From the NCBI GenBank assembly GCA_015499995.1, contig JADNRV010000252.1:1-64000 (forward strand): a stretch of DNA of 64,000 nucleotides. Reading direction: 5' to 3'. Positions 36,613-48,957 of this stretch are shown one piece after another. How positions within the stretch are numbered: the first letter of the stretch is position 1; the number at the start of each line of letters is the position of its first letter. Both the position numbers and the translations under genes were made by a program. Below the pieces are notes generated by a model. That model did not search any database. It was given only the letters and a program-made list of their open reading frames with translations, and was not told the DNA's origin. This DNA comes from Flammula alnicola (taxonomy: Eukaryota; Basidiomycota; Agaricomycetes; Agaricales; Strophariaceae).

Positions 36613-37069
36613 TTGATCAAACTCCTCAGCGCTCTTGCCGAATCCAGGGTTTAATCATTTGATTTGAAGGATTTCAGAAATGTTGTATTCGATTCCGTAA
36701 CTACGTAGTCTTGGATCTTGTTTCCACAGAGTCCAGAACCACCGTTTCTGTGATCTATGCAAGGAGTTCAACATGAGGGAAGTGAGATGATTTGATATTA
36801 TGTTTTCATTGACGGTCATTGGTTTGGGTATATGGATCGTGGATTGGAGACAGGCCTTCAGTAATTATTGCGCGCACAGCACGAGGCAACGGCATGAATG
36901 CGTCGTGTCTCTTGCACAGTTGCAGCACGTCGAAATCAACGGCCTATATATAAGTGGGGTGCGTGCATTTCCTATTTCTCTTCTGCTGTGAGCTCACTTC
37001 ATTTGCGTCCAATCTCCCAGCGTGCAAATCGAGTATCTTAAACACGACCTATCCACATACCGCATCGAA
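36613..37069. other. intergenic between G3 and G4
   Basis: Contains the TATA-like box for G4 (see that entry). No gene seen. Confidence 0.5.
36945..36954 (+). promoter_or_regulatory. TATA box before GTPase G4
   Basis: TATATATAAG lies about 116 bp before the ATG at 37070, the clearest TATA box in the cluster, pointing to a regulated promoter. Confidence 0.55.
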
Positions 37070-38044
37070 ATGAGCTCGAGCTCGACACGTACGGCAGGCA
37101 ATCCTCGATCATCCAATGCCGGTGGGGAGGCACTTATGATTATGTTCGTCCATTGCTTGTCTGGTCAATTGGACCGAGCACTCACAGCCTAATCCAGGTT
37201 ATTGGGAGAAACAGGAGTTGGGAAGAGCACAGTTGCGGCCCCAAGCATTCTAGATACGCACATAACTGATAACTCATTTGCGCAGTTTGTTTCGACCGCA
37301 GGACCTCAAGGTGGAAAACCCCCAACGAGTCCTTCTCTAGGTCCTTGTACGAAGACTGTTAAAGAATACGAAGTCTATAACAAGGACCACCATAACAAAT
37401 TTCCAAATATCCGAGTATTTCTCATTGATACTCCTGGTTTCAACGACGAGGACTATCAGGGGGGCGATCAGGAGAAATTGCAAAAGATTATAGATTGGCT
37501 TGAAGAGAGATCCAAGTAAGTTTAATTCTGTTATAAGCGCTCTGTTCTGATTATAAATTGAATCAGAGATGCGCACAAACCTCACGCGAAACTTGCTGGT
37601 ATCATTTATTTGCATGATATCACTCAGGCTAGGTTCACCATGACAGATCAATCGAAGCTGATGAATATCAAGCGCTTACCTCGTCCTCCTCGTCTCATTC
37701 TTGTAACTACAAAGTGGAGCGAAGAGCCACACCAATCGTCTAAAGAGCGGGAGTTGCAGGTCGCTTTACGAGGCATTCAGGCTACGCGAGCCCGCTTCAA
37801 CAAAACCCCTGATTCGGCCTGGGAGATAATTGGCGACATAGTTTCCAATCCGGAATTTATCACCTTGGACGGTATGAAAACGCACTTAGAGGCCATTCGC
37901 CCTCATATCACGCCAGTATTAGAAAGTAAAAAAGGGGGATTTTTTAGCAGGATATTTCGATTCAGGAGGAAAGGTACAGTACATGTCTCCCTAATATTAA
38001 TGCAGTTTTACGGATTTTTTAACACCTTGTCTGCAGTGAAGTGA
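37070..38044 (+). CDS. small GIMAP-like GTPase G4 (subfamily B)
   Basis: Five exons splice in frame to 250 residues: 37070-37143, 37198-37231 (34 nt), 37286-37515, 37567-37973 and 38037-38044. The N-terminus is Ser-rich. The G domain shows LLGETGVGKST, GPCTKTV, DTPGFNDED and TTKWSEE. The C-terminus ends in a GGFFSRIFRFRRK amphipathic basic segment before a two-codon final exon. It is closest to G3 and to the C-terminal half of the double GTPase. If the last intron is retained the protein gains about 20 residues before a stop. Confidence 0.88.
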
Positions 38045-38460
38045 TCCAAAATTATCAATCAGAATGCTTCTCGCGGATACCATAGTTCATGGGTGTCATA
38101 CAGTAGTTTAAATCGAGAGATGATTTCGGTTACTGTTGTTTGAAGGCGTCACTTTAAATTGTCGATTACTCACGAAATGAGTTTTGCACGTTTCCGCTAC
38201 ATTTTCATACTCTTATAATTACTATGAACAATGAATTGTTTCAATTACTGGTTCTGTTGATCGAAGCGTGTAAAAGGAGTGGGCAGTACACGCACGCCGT
38301 GCAGGCGTTGCATAACCAACGCAAGTGAGAAACTTCAATATGGAATCAGCATGGCAATAACATGCCCACTACGCGCAATAACTGCTGCCAAAGTTCCACT
38401 TGTCGTCGCGCCCTTTTCAAATCACTAGATTTCTTCCCTATTTTCGTTCTGAATCCTGAC
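38045..38460. other. intergenic between G4 and G5
   Basis: No gene or repeat recognised in these 416 bp. Confidence 0.5.
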
Positions 38461-39314
38461 ATGCCTAAAACTTTGGCAAAGGCCAACTCGGATGTTCTCA
38501 TTCTGTGAGTTGACGTAGGCTCCTGCTCAATGCTATATAGCGGTCTGACGTTGCTTGAATTTGTAGTATAACTGGTCAAATTGGAGTCGGGAAAAGCCAT
38601 GTGAGATATCTGCTTGACCCGTTCTAAGCGCTTCCACATATTCTACCCCAGTTCATCAACATCGCTGCAAGCACGAAAATAATGACAGAAGGCGAAGGAC
38701 TAGAGTCCGTCACCAAAATGCCCGAGCATACCATCTGCTTCAATCCTAGAGACCTCAGCAATTCCTCTCGTGTTATTCTCGTGGACACCCCTGGATTCGA
38801 CGACACTTTCGTGGAGGACGGTGAAATAATGCAACGCATTTTAAACTACATGAACAAGTGAGTGAAACATACTTCAAAATCTTCCATTTTTGCTGAGAAA
38901 TAGCGAAGGTTTCATAAAACCGCTCGTGTCGGAGTCCTGTATTTAATCGATCCTCGTCAACGAAGATTACCGATGTTAGACGAGTTGATGTCTAGCCCGA
39001 AAATCGGAGGATCTCTTCTAACCGTGGGTATTAGTCCACGAGGTGAAATGACATTCGCGAATTCGGAGAACTCTGCCTGGGATATCATCGATAAGGTGTT
39101 GACAAAAGAACACCTAGTTGATGTAGCAGCGTTCCGGAAATTCCTGAAAACGCTTTGTATCAGGCAGGCTCAGTATACACCGAGGAGGAGCAGTTTGACG
39201 TTCTTAGGCTTGTTCAGGTCTTTATTCCGAATACAGCGAGGTGAGTCCTCCTATTCAACGCGCTGTTAGCCCATCCCAATTTCAGGTTTGTACCCACTGC
39301 TAGAATCCTTATAA
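38461..39314 (+). CDS. degenerate GIMAP-like GTPase G5
   Basis: Exons 38461-38504, 38567-38600 (34 nt), 38652-38857, 38909-39240 and 39286-39314 splice to 214 residues; alternatively the frame closes at 39269 if the last intron is not removed. The P-loop is TGQIGVGKSH, with His in place of the Mg-binding Ser/Thr's neighbour. DTPGFDDT (G3) is intact. The region between G3 and the C-terminus is short, and the TTKW (G4) motif is replaced by LTVGISPRG, so nucleotide specificity or binding is likely lost. It ends in LGLFRSLFRIQR, again aromatic and basic. It could be a regulatory pseudo-GTPase or a dying copy; the intact splice sites favour the former. Confidence 0.75.
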
Positions 39315-39845
39315 CATACTTATGTATGTAGTGACCGGAATTGACAAGGAATTGGATTCGATGGATTCGTTCATCAGTCACTGCATCTTGACAGGTTCAC
39401 AGACCTAATTTGAAATTTAAACATTAAGATTCTCACGGCCTTTTTCCCTCGACTTTTTCCTATGAACTTTTTTCATCAGCAGAGCTGAGAGAACCATCTT
39501 TCCTGAGACCAATTTTTTTGCTTTTGTACGGTCAACTGATCACTCCAACGATATGGCGAGTTACCACACCACTGACCGAGCATCCTGTCATCATATTGAC
39601 TTTTGTTTTGACATAGAATTCTTAACTTGTCCGAAATCACCGCTATCTCATGCGTCCTTGGATTGGACGATGAAGCTTGCAGTATGTAGCCACGATTCGG
39701 GCACGATGCAAATCCGGTTTCATTGGGCACAGGGTTTCTGCTCTATCCTATCGCCAGTGTTAGGCGTTACTTACATAAATGAGATGGTGGACTGCCTGCT
39801 GTCAACGTCCCCTTAGAACACTCCCAAAACCATTGTCGGTCACAT
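39315..39845. other. intergenic before kinase-GTPase gene
   Basis: No conserved frame recognised. It presumably holds the promoter of the 39846 gene. Confidence 0.45.
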
Positions 39846-42800
39846 ATGCGAACTCCTGCAGCAGCAATCTGGCGCCTTGCCACTGCGTTGTCGGACACAC
39901 GTCCTATTTCATCTCCTTATGAGACTCCCGCAGCTTGGATCGATGAAAACAGGACCCAAATCCAGAAGGTTCTCGACGATACAGAGACGCCGGCGCTTGC
40001 GAGCAGCGATCTTCCGGGTTTGGGAAAACTTTTATATCCAGTAGGCATCGAAGTCTCGGCCCACCTTGCTTGACCTCGTACGAACGATAACCAATGTTAT
40101 TCAGAGACTTACAACATACACATATGCTAGATTGAAACTGTTCAGCGCAGATACAAGGTACCTCAAATCTTCTTGCGAGCTGTACTAGCTTTCTCATAAG
40201 TCGTTTCCCATCAGTGCATTGGACCTGTTGATTGAAAAGCTTGAAGAGTGGGCGATCTTGGAAGATATCGCACAGCTAGTGCATCATGCGTCTATCCAAG
40301 AGACTCTTCGGGAGTGTCTCATTACATCTGGAAAGGTATTTCCCCGATCTCAGAGTACAGGTCTCCCATTGATATTGACGAAATACGTAGATTACCCTCT
40401 CAGAAAGAACGCGTCTTCTTCAACTACACCACCTTGATGTTCTTTGCGTCATGGCGCGAGTTCTTACTATCTCCTTCAATCCCGGGTCACTTAAACAACT
40501 AGTGAATCAAAAAGGTGAAGACGCCCAAAGTCTGCTAAATATATTACAAGCGGTAATTTATTCATGTCGTGTTGTCTATAAAACGATCTAACAAACTTTA
40601 TCCTATTTCCAGCTCCTTGACTCCGAACATCTCGGAGTCGCTCGCCCCTCAATCTTGAGGGCGATATTAGAGCTATCCAAGAAATCTTGCTTGTTTCCCG
40701 ATAACCTTGTATTGAGAGGCGTCGAGAAGGAGGGCCATTCCGCCCTTGATGGAGGAAGTTTCGGAGACATCTGGCAAGGTTCGTTTGCCGGGAAAGCTGT
40801 GGCGATTAAGGTCATGCGTAGGCTGCATGGCGGTATCAACAGCAAAACAGCGAAGGTGCGCTCTTTAAAAATAAATTTACTGCACCAGCCCATGCTGTGG
40901 ATATCAACAGATTTTCAATTTTGAAGCCGTCCTCTGGAGACAATTTCATCACCCCAACGTATTGTCCTTCTACGGAGTACACCTATGGCCTCAGGATCCT
41001 AGGCCCGTCATTTGCCTTATTTCGCCCTGGATGTCGCATGGAAATATTCTGGAATATCTAAAGCGAAATCCTAACGCAGATCGCTTGTCCTTGGTGCGGT
41101 TACTTTTTTATTGAAATTCAGGCCCGCATTGAACCGTTTATGAAAGATATTCGATATAGCTAGCGGCCTGCAATATCTTCACGAGTTTGATCCCCCAGTG
41201 GTACACGGTGACATGAAGGGAGTACGTGTCTAAAACGTAGATTTTCGTCTCGAGATACTGACTCTCAGTATATGAAGAGGAATATTCTCATCACTCCATC
41301 TTTGAGAGCCTGTGTCGCCGACTTTGGCCTGTGCACGCTTAAACCAGATCCTGTGATTAATTTCACGCCAACTTCCAGCAATTGGAAATCCGGAACCTTC
41401 GGCTATCTGGCGCCAGAGATTTTAATGGACCCCTCACCGGATATCAAGGATGAACACAAAGGTCGCAAGACATTAGCTAGTGATGTTTATGCTTTTGGTG
41501 TAGTTGTCTACGAAGTAATGATTATTTTCCTCCTATTTCTCGGCATATCTCAGCTAATGATGGATTCTGTCCTAGATATTTACGGGACGCACGAGGTACC
41601 ACGGATTTCCTGTGGTGAATGAGATCATGGCTACGATTCAAAATGTCCAGACACCCAAGCCAGTTTTGGTCGATGACCAATTATGGGATTTAGTTGAAAA
41701 GTGTTGGGAAAAGGATGCTAAATTGCGTCCGTCTATAGGAATAATCGTCAAGGAGCTCACATCATATCTGGCCTTGTCTGAATCTCCGTCAAATGACTCT
41801 CTGGAATGGGATGAAAGTATAATATCTCGCCTTCGGTCCTCCGTCCTTGATCCCGCGTGTATGTTTCCAAAGACAGGCACAGATATACCCGATCTCCCTA
41901 CTTTCTTGAACAACGATGGAGAGCCCTTGACAGACATTAAGAGTGGAGATATTGTTATTGCGTACGTTTCGACTTACTTTCAACCTTTTTCTCCTCTGAT
42001 AATTGATCAACAACAGCGTCATGGGTCCTTCCGGAACTGGAAAAAGCTCGGTGAGATCCCTAGATTACTGCAGACCTTAGTTTTTGTATTCTGAATTTAT
42101 CTTCCAGTTTGTGAACACTGTGATGGGTCGCACAGTCGCCACAGTGGACGGCCGCTTCGAATCATGCACTCAGGATGTTCAGACTTTTGGCTGTATGCAT
42201 CCGAATGGAAATGGTCAGAAAATTGTTATTGTCGATACGCCTGGATTCGACGATACCAACAAGACGGATTACGAAGTACTTGAAGAAATAGCAAAATGGC
42301 TAGAACAGACGTAGGTTTCTTCTCGAATAGTACAAGTTTATTAACTAACTTCGTTTCTCATCCTCAAGGTACAGGAAACGTATCACGTTGTCAGGCATCC
42401 TGCAGTTCCACAGTATCCAAGAAGCGAGGATGCGAGGAACACCGCGAAGAAATCTAGAAATGTTTCAGCGACTCTGCGGTGCCACTGCTCTTAAGAACGT
42501 CGTTCTGCTAACCACATATTGGGATCAAGTCTCTGGGAGTGTTGGTTCAACGCGAGAAACCCAGCTCATGGCTCAGTTTTGGGAGACATTGACCCGACAC
42601 GGATCACGTGTTGAGCGATTCGACCCCCCAACTTACGAGCGTGCATGGGATTTGATCAATTACTTCCAGACTCCGGCCCACTCCTCCCATATTCCGGAAC
42701 CTAAACCAGCGCTCACTATTCAAGTTGAGATCGTCGACGAAGGGAAACAGCTTTATGAAACATCGGCGTTCGGTTTTCTTGTACAGTTTTGGACGCGGAT

Positions 42801-42999
42801 AGTCGACACGATACGGGGGAAGGCGCGCGCGAAGGTTCAGAACGTTCAGAGCCCTGATTTAGCCAGAGCCATGCAGCAGAAGGGGAGCCTAGAAAAGGGA
42901 CTTCTAAGGTCTCCCAGCAGTACCAAATCCATTGGATCCATTGGCGAGAAACAGAAATGGTTCACTCGACGAGGTGCCAGAGGAAAGAGAGCCTCTTAG
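39846..42999 (+). CDS. protein kinase fused to GIMAP-like GTPase
   Basis: Twelve exons splice in frame to about 840 residues: 39846-40040, 40105-40157, 40215-40335, 40391-40552, 40613-40855, 40911-41093, 41147-41221, 41278-41514 (or from 41269), 41576-41961, 42017-42050 (34-nt P-loop exon), 42108-42310 and 42369-42999. The N-terminal 180 residues are mostly helical. The kinase domain (about 220-475) has GGSFGDIW, VAIK, HGDMKG..NIL, DFGL and APE, so all catalytic residues are present; it looks TKL-like. A 70-residue linker leads to the G domain (about 545-760): GPSGTGKSS, DTPGFDDT and LTTYWDQV. After it comes an amphipathic LVQFWTRIVDTIRGKARAKV segment and a basic tail. Phases match at every junction including the fusion point, so one transcript is the simplest reading. 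The start codon is the weakest part. Confidence 0.85.
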
Positions 43000-43542
43000 T
43001 GGTAGTATTCGATCGTGAAATGACCCTTAGTATGTAGACATGAATATCCGCCAATTGGAACTTCAAGCTTCAAGCTTCACGTTTAAGTTCGGTTCTTGGT
43101 AAAATATAGTTCAGATCATAGTTCCGATTAGAAGTCAAGACAAAATGTGAACCAAATACTTCAGGCTTTACGTGCGTAGAGGTTGCCATGCTTTACCATC
43201 GTGCGCGTGAAGAGTGATTAGGCTGCGTTCGCCAACTTAGTTTAGGCACGAGGTCAGAAAATCTGTCTCGCTTTGGGAATTAGCCTCGCCTTAACATCGT
43301 TGCCCAGTGCGAGAGCCATGAGGTAGGCATCTTGAAACGTGTGGCACTGAAGTCTGGTTTCCTCGAGGCATCGGATGAGAGACATATGTCGTCCAGCAGA
43401 CGCGTTCCAGGATATAGCGTTCCGAGTGCTGTCGACGTGGACGCAAATCCTATTCTATCATCCTTTGTAAGTCTTCCTCTTGTTCCATTCGTTCCTGCCT
43501 AAAGAGTCGGCTCGGGCCCCCAGCGAAACGAGCAACAATACG
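43000..43542. other. duplicated upstream region of GTPase G7
   Basis: From about 43270 the sequence parallels 21940-22223 upstream of G1 (shared GTGTGGCAC, TGGTTTCCTCGAGGCATC and GCAAATCCTATTC blocks), so promoter and gene were duplicated together. Confidence 0.6.
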
Positions 43543-44723
43543 ATGTCGAATTTCAGCAAAAATCTAAGGGCGATGGTCAAGCACGATGATCCGATATTGA
43601 AAGATGGAAACGCCAACGACATTGTGATACCGTAAGCTCTCTCCTCTACCTTTTTGCCAATAAAATTTTCGCTGAGTCAAGTCCTCTAGAATTATGGGCC
43701 CAACTGGTGTTGGGAAGAGTTCTGTAAGTAAAATTTCGCTTAAAAATAGTTCTTAGACTCTTAATTATTACAGTTCATCAATACTCTCCTGGGTGACGCC
43801 AGGGTGACTGTCGGGCACAGTTTGAAATCATGTACTCCGCATCTACAACCCGTAATCATAACGACCGAGGTTCCCCCCGCCCTCCGTAATCAGTTGAAAG
43901 GGCGCCGACTTATCATCGTGGACACTCCGGGTTTCGACGACACCTTTGTGGACGACTCTGAGATACTAAGGCGTATATCCGTTTGGCTAGCTGCATCGTG
44001 AGCAATCTTACTCAAAATTATTCACGAGCAGCTTTAACATTCTCTGAAGATATAGCAAGAAGATGAAACTGGGTGGCGTCATATATCTCCATGACATATC
44101 GCAAACCCGTATGCTGGGCACGACTCGTAGAAATTTGGATATGTTCCAAAAATTGGTCGGGAAAGATGCACTCAGATCGATCGTTCTAGGGACCACGAAA
44201 TGGAGCTTGGTGCAACCCGAGACAGCGTCGAAACGCGAGGGGGAGCTCAAGTCCGCCTACTGGAAAGAAATGATCAAAGCAGGATCGCCCGTATTCCAGG
44301 TCGACACGTCCGAGTCGAGCAAACGGGCCTGGGATCTGATCGCATACATTCTCAGAGAAATCGAGAAGCAAAGGGGCATTGACAGATTTCTCAAGATACA
44401 GGACGAGTTGGTCAATATGAGGAGAATCATCCCCGAGACGGATGCAGGCAAAACCCTGAAATACACTCTCGACCAATTGATCGATATGCAGAAGCAGAGA
44501 GCGCAAAAACTTAGGGCGCAGTTGGAGAAGAGTGACGATGAAGAATTGCACAAACAGTTTGTAGAGGGAGAGAAGCAACTTGGACAGCTTGTGCAGATGG
44601 CGAAAGAGATGAAGATACCTCTTTCGCGTCGCATCAAGAAATTTTTCGGTTTGGTAAGTTTTCATAGTTCCCATCCGCAGATATTACGAGGATACTTAAT
44701 AAGGATGAACTCCACAGACGTAG
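43543..44723 (+). CDS. AIG1/GIMAP-like GTPase G7 (subfamily A)
   Basis: Five exons splice in frame to 318 residues: 43543-43631, 43690-43723 (34 nt), 43774-43997, 44050-44653 and 44718-44723. It is the closest relative of G1: exons 3 and 4 have identical lengths (224 and 604 nt) and only scattered substitutions. Motifs: GPTGVGKSS, TVGHSLKSCT, DTPGFDDT and TTKWSLV (no Asp at G4). The helical region is followed by SRRIKKFFGL and a final two-codon exon. Reading through the last intron would add about 67 residues (to 44854), so alternative C-termini are possible. Confidence 0.9.
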
Positions 44724-45804
44724 TGTCGCGAGATATATACTCGAGGTCAGAGGATCCGTTTCGCCACCAATTCATGTACTGGTTCCCTTTATATACTTGT
44801 ATGGCAGAATTTCGTCTCGTTGAACTTGAATTTCAGCGAAGCGGCGAATTCTGAGCACTGACCACCCGTAAAGATCCAGCGCAATCCTCGAATTGGTTCG
44901 AGGGCAGTGAGCGGGTTCAACAACGTTAAAGATCGCAGGGGCAAGGGTGTCGCCGACCCTCAAGGGACGTTCCTGCACATACGATTTGGAAGCCGACCAT
45001 TGTATAGGCGATGAAACTCAAATTCGTTATGCACCCAGGGCTGTTTCCATAAGCGACATAGGAAGGCCGTTGTCCAACGTCTTGCAGCTAAGGAGCGGCA
45101 TCGAGATTCCAGTCATGCATGAGCTTTTGAAGAGATTACAAGGAGGCCCTGGACCGGAACGAGATCCCTGGTGCATCTCTTCTGACTCCGAAGTGGTAGT
45201 GATTCGGCTGAAGCATTTTCCCTTGATGAAATCGCAGCAAACGTTGCAATCGGAAGTATTGGAACTTGAAGCCTGAGGCCTGAGGCCTGAAGCTTTGAAG
45301 TCGTGTGCCTATTGCCTACAGGCTATACCATTCGAAAGAAGAGATGGAGGTATTGACGAAACGCGGATCCGGAAGGCTCCGGCATGGCCCCGAGTCCGAC
45401 GTGATCAAAACTTCGTGTCAACAACGCTTTAAGGCCCCAAGGCCTTGGGCTGCCTTGGGCTTCACTAACTTCTGGCCACATGAATGCGTAGCGATGGTTC
45501 AAGTCCACCTATTCAGAGGTAGGCAGCTGCAAACATGTTTGGCGTCTGACTTCCTGCCAATACTCGCCTTAACGTCGCTGTGATGAAACATCTACCTTGG
45601 AACGCACGGCAGCAAATCCTTGAGGAAACTTCACTGGCAACAGAACATGGGGTTTGTTTATAGATAGGCATCCAGTCGACGCATTCTCTCCAGGATATAG
45701 CGTGGCGAGTGCTCGAGTCGGGCGTAAATATTCGTAGTACCCCGGAAATATCCCTATTGCCGTTCCTCCCGATACCGTCAGCCGTCTGAGAATCCCCACT
45801 GCAA
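44724..45804. other. intergenic with conserved GTPase-unit flanks
   Basis: The first 170 bp match the 3' flank of G8 (47010-47170, shared CTGAGCAxTGACCACCCG block) and partly that of G1. The last 150 bp share the GGATATAGCG..CGAGTGCT block seen upstream of G7. No separate gene recognised. Confidence 0.55.
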
Positions 45805-46991
45805 ATGGCCAACAAGTCGACGAAGAAATGGGGCAGAAATACAAACGTGTCTGTGGTTAGGGAGGTAGACCCAGTGATAGAAGGAGATGCCAATGACATC
45901 GTGATACCGTAAGTGAATCTTCTCCGCTTTCGACCAGCATCTGCGCTCAGAGAGTTACTTACAGAGTAATGGGTCCAACCGGTGTTGGGAAGAGCTCTGT
46001 AGGCAATTTCTCTCCTCAAATCAGCTGATTTTTGGCTGATGTTTCTTATATCACAGTTCATCAATTCACTCCTAGGTCCTAACGACCGAAAGTTGCCTGT
46101 TGGGCACGGTCTGTCATCCTGCACATCGGACGTGAGCCCTGTAATCATAACGGATGGCCGTTATGGTCAGCTAATGGGACGACGGCTTGTTATCGTGGAT
46201 ACACCGGGGTTCGATGACACCTCTTTGTCCGACACTGAGATCCTGAGGCGAATATCAGTTTGGTTAGCCGCATCGTGAGTTGTCTCTGTCGAGCTGTCAC
46301 CCAAGAATTTTCCATAACATGCATTGCAGATATAGCAGCAAGATGAAACTGGGCGGCGTTGTTTATCTCGATGATATAACGCAGACATGCCCCCCAGCTC
46401 GTAAAGATCTGGATACATTTCAAAAATTGGTCGGAAAAGATGCCCTGAAGTCTACCATCCTAGGAACCACCAAATGGTCCATCGTCAAACCTAATGATGG
46501 TGTGGCACGCGAGCGGGAACTTGAATCTACTTATTGGACAGAAATGATCACCGCAGGATCCCGTGTTTTCCGCATAGATGAAGGCGAAAGATCTGCCCGG
46601 AATATCGTCAATTGTATTCTCAGCGAAATTGGCCAGCAAGGGGGGGTCAACAGATTTCTCAGGATACAAAGCGAGTTGGTTGATATGCAGAAAATCATTC
46701 CTGAGACGGATGCAGGCCGAACCCTGAAATATAGCCTCGACGAACTGATCGAAATGCAGAAACAGAGGGCACGAAAACTTAGGGCGCGGGCAGTGAGGGC
46801 TGACGATGAAGAACTGCGCAGGCAGTTCGTCGAGGGAGAGAAGCAACTTGGACAACTTGTGCAGGAGGCGAAAGAGATGAAGGTCCCGCTCTCGCGTCGC
46901 ATCAAGAAATTTTTCGGTATGGTAAGTTTTCATAGTTCCCGTGTGCAGATGTTACGAGCATACTTAATAAAGATGAACTCCATAGGCATAG
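45805..46991 (+). CDS. AIG1/GIMAP-like GTPase G8 (subfamily A)
   Basis: Five exons splice in frame to 317 residues: 45805-45908, 45965-45998 (34 nt), 46057-46274, 46330-46921 and 46986-46991. Motifs: GPTGVGKSS, PVGHGLSSCT, DTPGFDDT and TTKWSIV. The N-terminal exon is longer and more basic than in G1/G7 (KKWGRNTN). The helical region is well conserved (RIQSELVDMQKIIPETDAG), ending SRRIKKFFGM plus a two-codon exon. It is more divergent from G7 than G1 is, giving the order of duplication G8 first, then G1/G7. Confidence 0.9.
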
Positions 46992-47579
46992 TGTCGGGAG
47001 ATACGCACTCGAGGTCGGAGGATCCATTGAGCTATTAATTCATGTACTGGATAACTTTATATATGCGTTGTGATTGCATGGCAGAATTTCGATTTTAACG
47101 AAGCGAACCAATTCTGAGCATTGACCACCCGCAAGGATTCAGCGCTATCCTTGGATTGGTTCCAGAGCAGGAGGAGATTTCCGGTGCGGTCCAAGGTTCT
47201 CCTCGCCATCCAGGAAGAAACCCTGGGTTAAATCAACAAGAGACTGGTCAACGCGATACCCTCTAAGTAAGGAGGATCCACGCGGGTTCCAGTGTAATGC
47301 CGGGATGATTGTCTCAGATTAGGAAAGCTCAGTCCTGATGAACTTTCGAAGTACTTTATCAGCGGAGCAGGAGTGGGGATGAGCAATGATGAGTCGAAAG
47401 TGAGCCACAAGAGAACCGGTACGCCAACCTTTGACGACCTCGACGTTACTACCACGCGTGTGCCGAAATCTTCCAGCGTCAGAGGTAAATATATCTCAAC
47501 TTCGCTGGCTCTGCAGCATACCAGCTATTCATTTAGTGGTTCCATACACCGTAAATAATGTAAAATATAATCGTACATG
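46992..47579. other. intergenic, 3' side of G8 and Vps51
   Basis: Convergent 3' regions. The conserved GTPase 3' flank continues to about 47170, then ordinary sequence with no gene seen. Confidence 0.5.
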
Positions 47580-48337
47580 TCATCGGTGATTCGAAGCATT
47601 TCCATTGTTCTTCGTACTGCCCTCCGTAGAAACTTCGGCCGTCAGCCGCGAAATTTCCGAAAAGGCAGCTCTCAGGAGATCCAAATCACCGTCAAGGCTC
47701 TCTGCTCTCGTTTTCATCTAGCAAAATCGTGAATAAGGTGACAGAAATGATGGCACGGACGCCTTACCGCAGATATTGTATCACTAGCTGCAATGAGTTC
47801 GTGATGATGATTGTATACCAATGACTGCCGTTCGCTGTCTAACTGTCGGATTTCTAAGAAGAAAAGGCGTCGGTAAGGATCGCTAATGGGGATTGGCACA
47901 ACGAACCTGTGAGCAGCTCGTTCTCTCGCTTCAACAGTGCGGGTAAGGAAGAAGTTGTTATAAGCTGTTCATAATAACTTTTCGCATCGAAGGCGGTTGA
48001 ATCTAAAGGCTATGCATCAGCTTGACCGTCCACTACGCCCACACGGGAGTCTCTCACTTAAGTCCATCGGATCCTGCGTATTCCCAGGACGTGGAGGTGG
48101 AGGCCCAACACCTAACCCGTAATGCTTTCGGAGAAGGTCCCTGGCGCGTGTCTTCTGAGGTGGTGGAGGGGTTGACGGGCCAGTATTGCGCCTCGGCGCA
48201 GTCACAGCAGGAGCAGGTGATGATGAGCTGGAGCCGCTGGAAGGTGTCGGTATATTGTTTGCGGGCCCTGAAGTCGACCGAAGAGGAGAAGGAGGTGGTC
48301 GCGGTATTGATGGAACGCGCGAAGGTGTAGAAGACAT
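47580..48337 (-). CDS. VPS51: Vps51-like GARP tethering-complex subunit
   Basis: Four exons splice in frame to 199 residues: 48337-48058, 48002-47907, 47853-47768 and 47717-47580. The first 60 residues are Pro/Ser-rich. The conserved block follows: ARDLLRKHYGLGVGPPPP, DPMDLNSTAFDAKSYYEQL, LLKRENELLTEIRQLDSERQSLVYNHHHELIAAS and MKTRAESLDGDLDLL, all helical. Vps51 belongs to the GARP/EARP tether that retrieves vesicles to the trans-Golgi and binds the SNARE Tlg1. Fungal Vps51 is small (yeast 164), so the length fits. Confidence 0.9.
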
Positions 48338-48957
48338 GATATTGTATTTGTTTTTTGCAACTTAGGTTCCCGAGGTGTATTAACCAATGGCGAGGGCAGG
48401 CTGTCGTTGCTTCGAGTAAATGAGAAATAGGTTCCTTTCAGGGGTATGTCGGCCACTTGTCGCCTTGCGCGGTGGGTAGTTCAGATGAAAGCAAGTGGAA
48501 GTTGGAATATGGACGAGTTCCGTAGAGGTGTAAACTCAGACTGGTGAACTCAAAGCTGTATTATGTAAGTACTTATGTAGCAATACGCCTCAGCAACACC
48601 AAAATTCAATTCAGCAACCAAACCAGCCACAAAAAATTGCAAAATTCCAAGGATTGTCAGTTATAACCACTATTCCCTGAAAGCAATCAAAAGATCAAGT
48701 TACAAGAAGGGGGTATAATACTATACTTTACAAATATGTCAGGTCGTCGCATATTGCATATTCTTAAGAATACAAACTAGTATAGTGGAGCAAGAAATAG
48801 AAAAACACATGAAGAGTTCGGCCAATATTTAAGTATCGTCATCATCAATCAATCACGTACAGTATACGAGCATATCAGGCATGTAGTAGCAGTAGGCGGA
48901 TTAAAGAGGGCTCTGGGGGGCTTGTGATGCACTATCAACAGCTCAGGCTATCGTGAT
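48338..48957. other. intergenic between Vps51 and AT-hook gene
   Basis: About 620 bp with no gene; presumably Vps51 promoter and the 3' end of the AT-hook gene. Confidence 0.5.
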
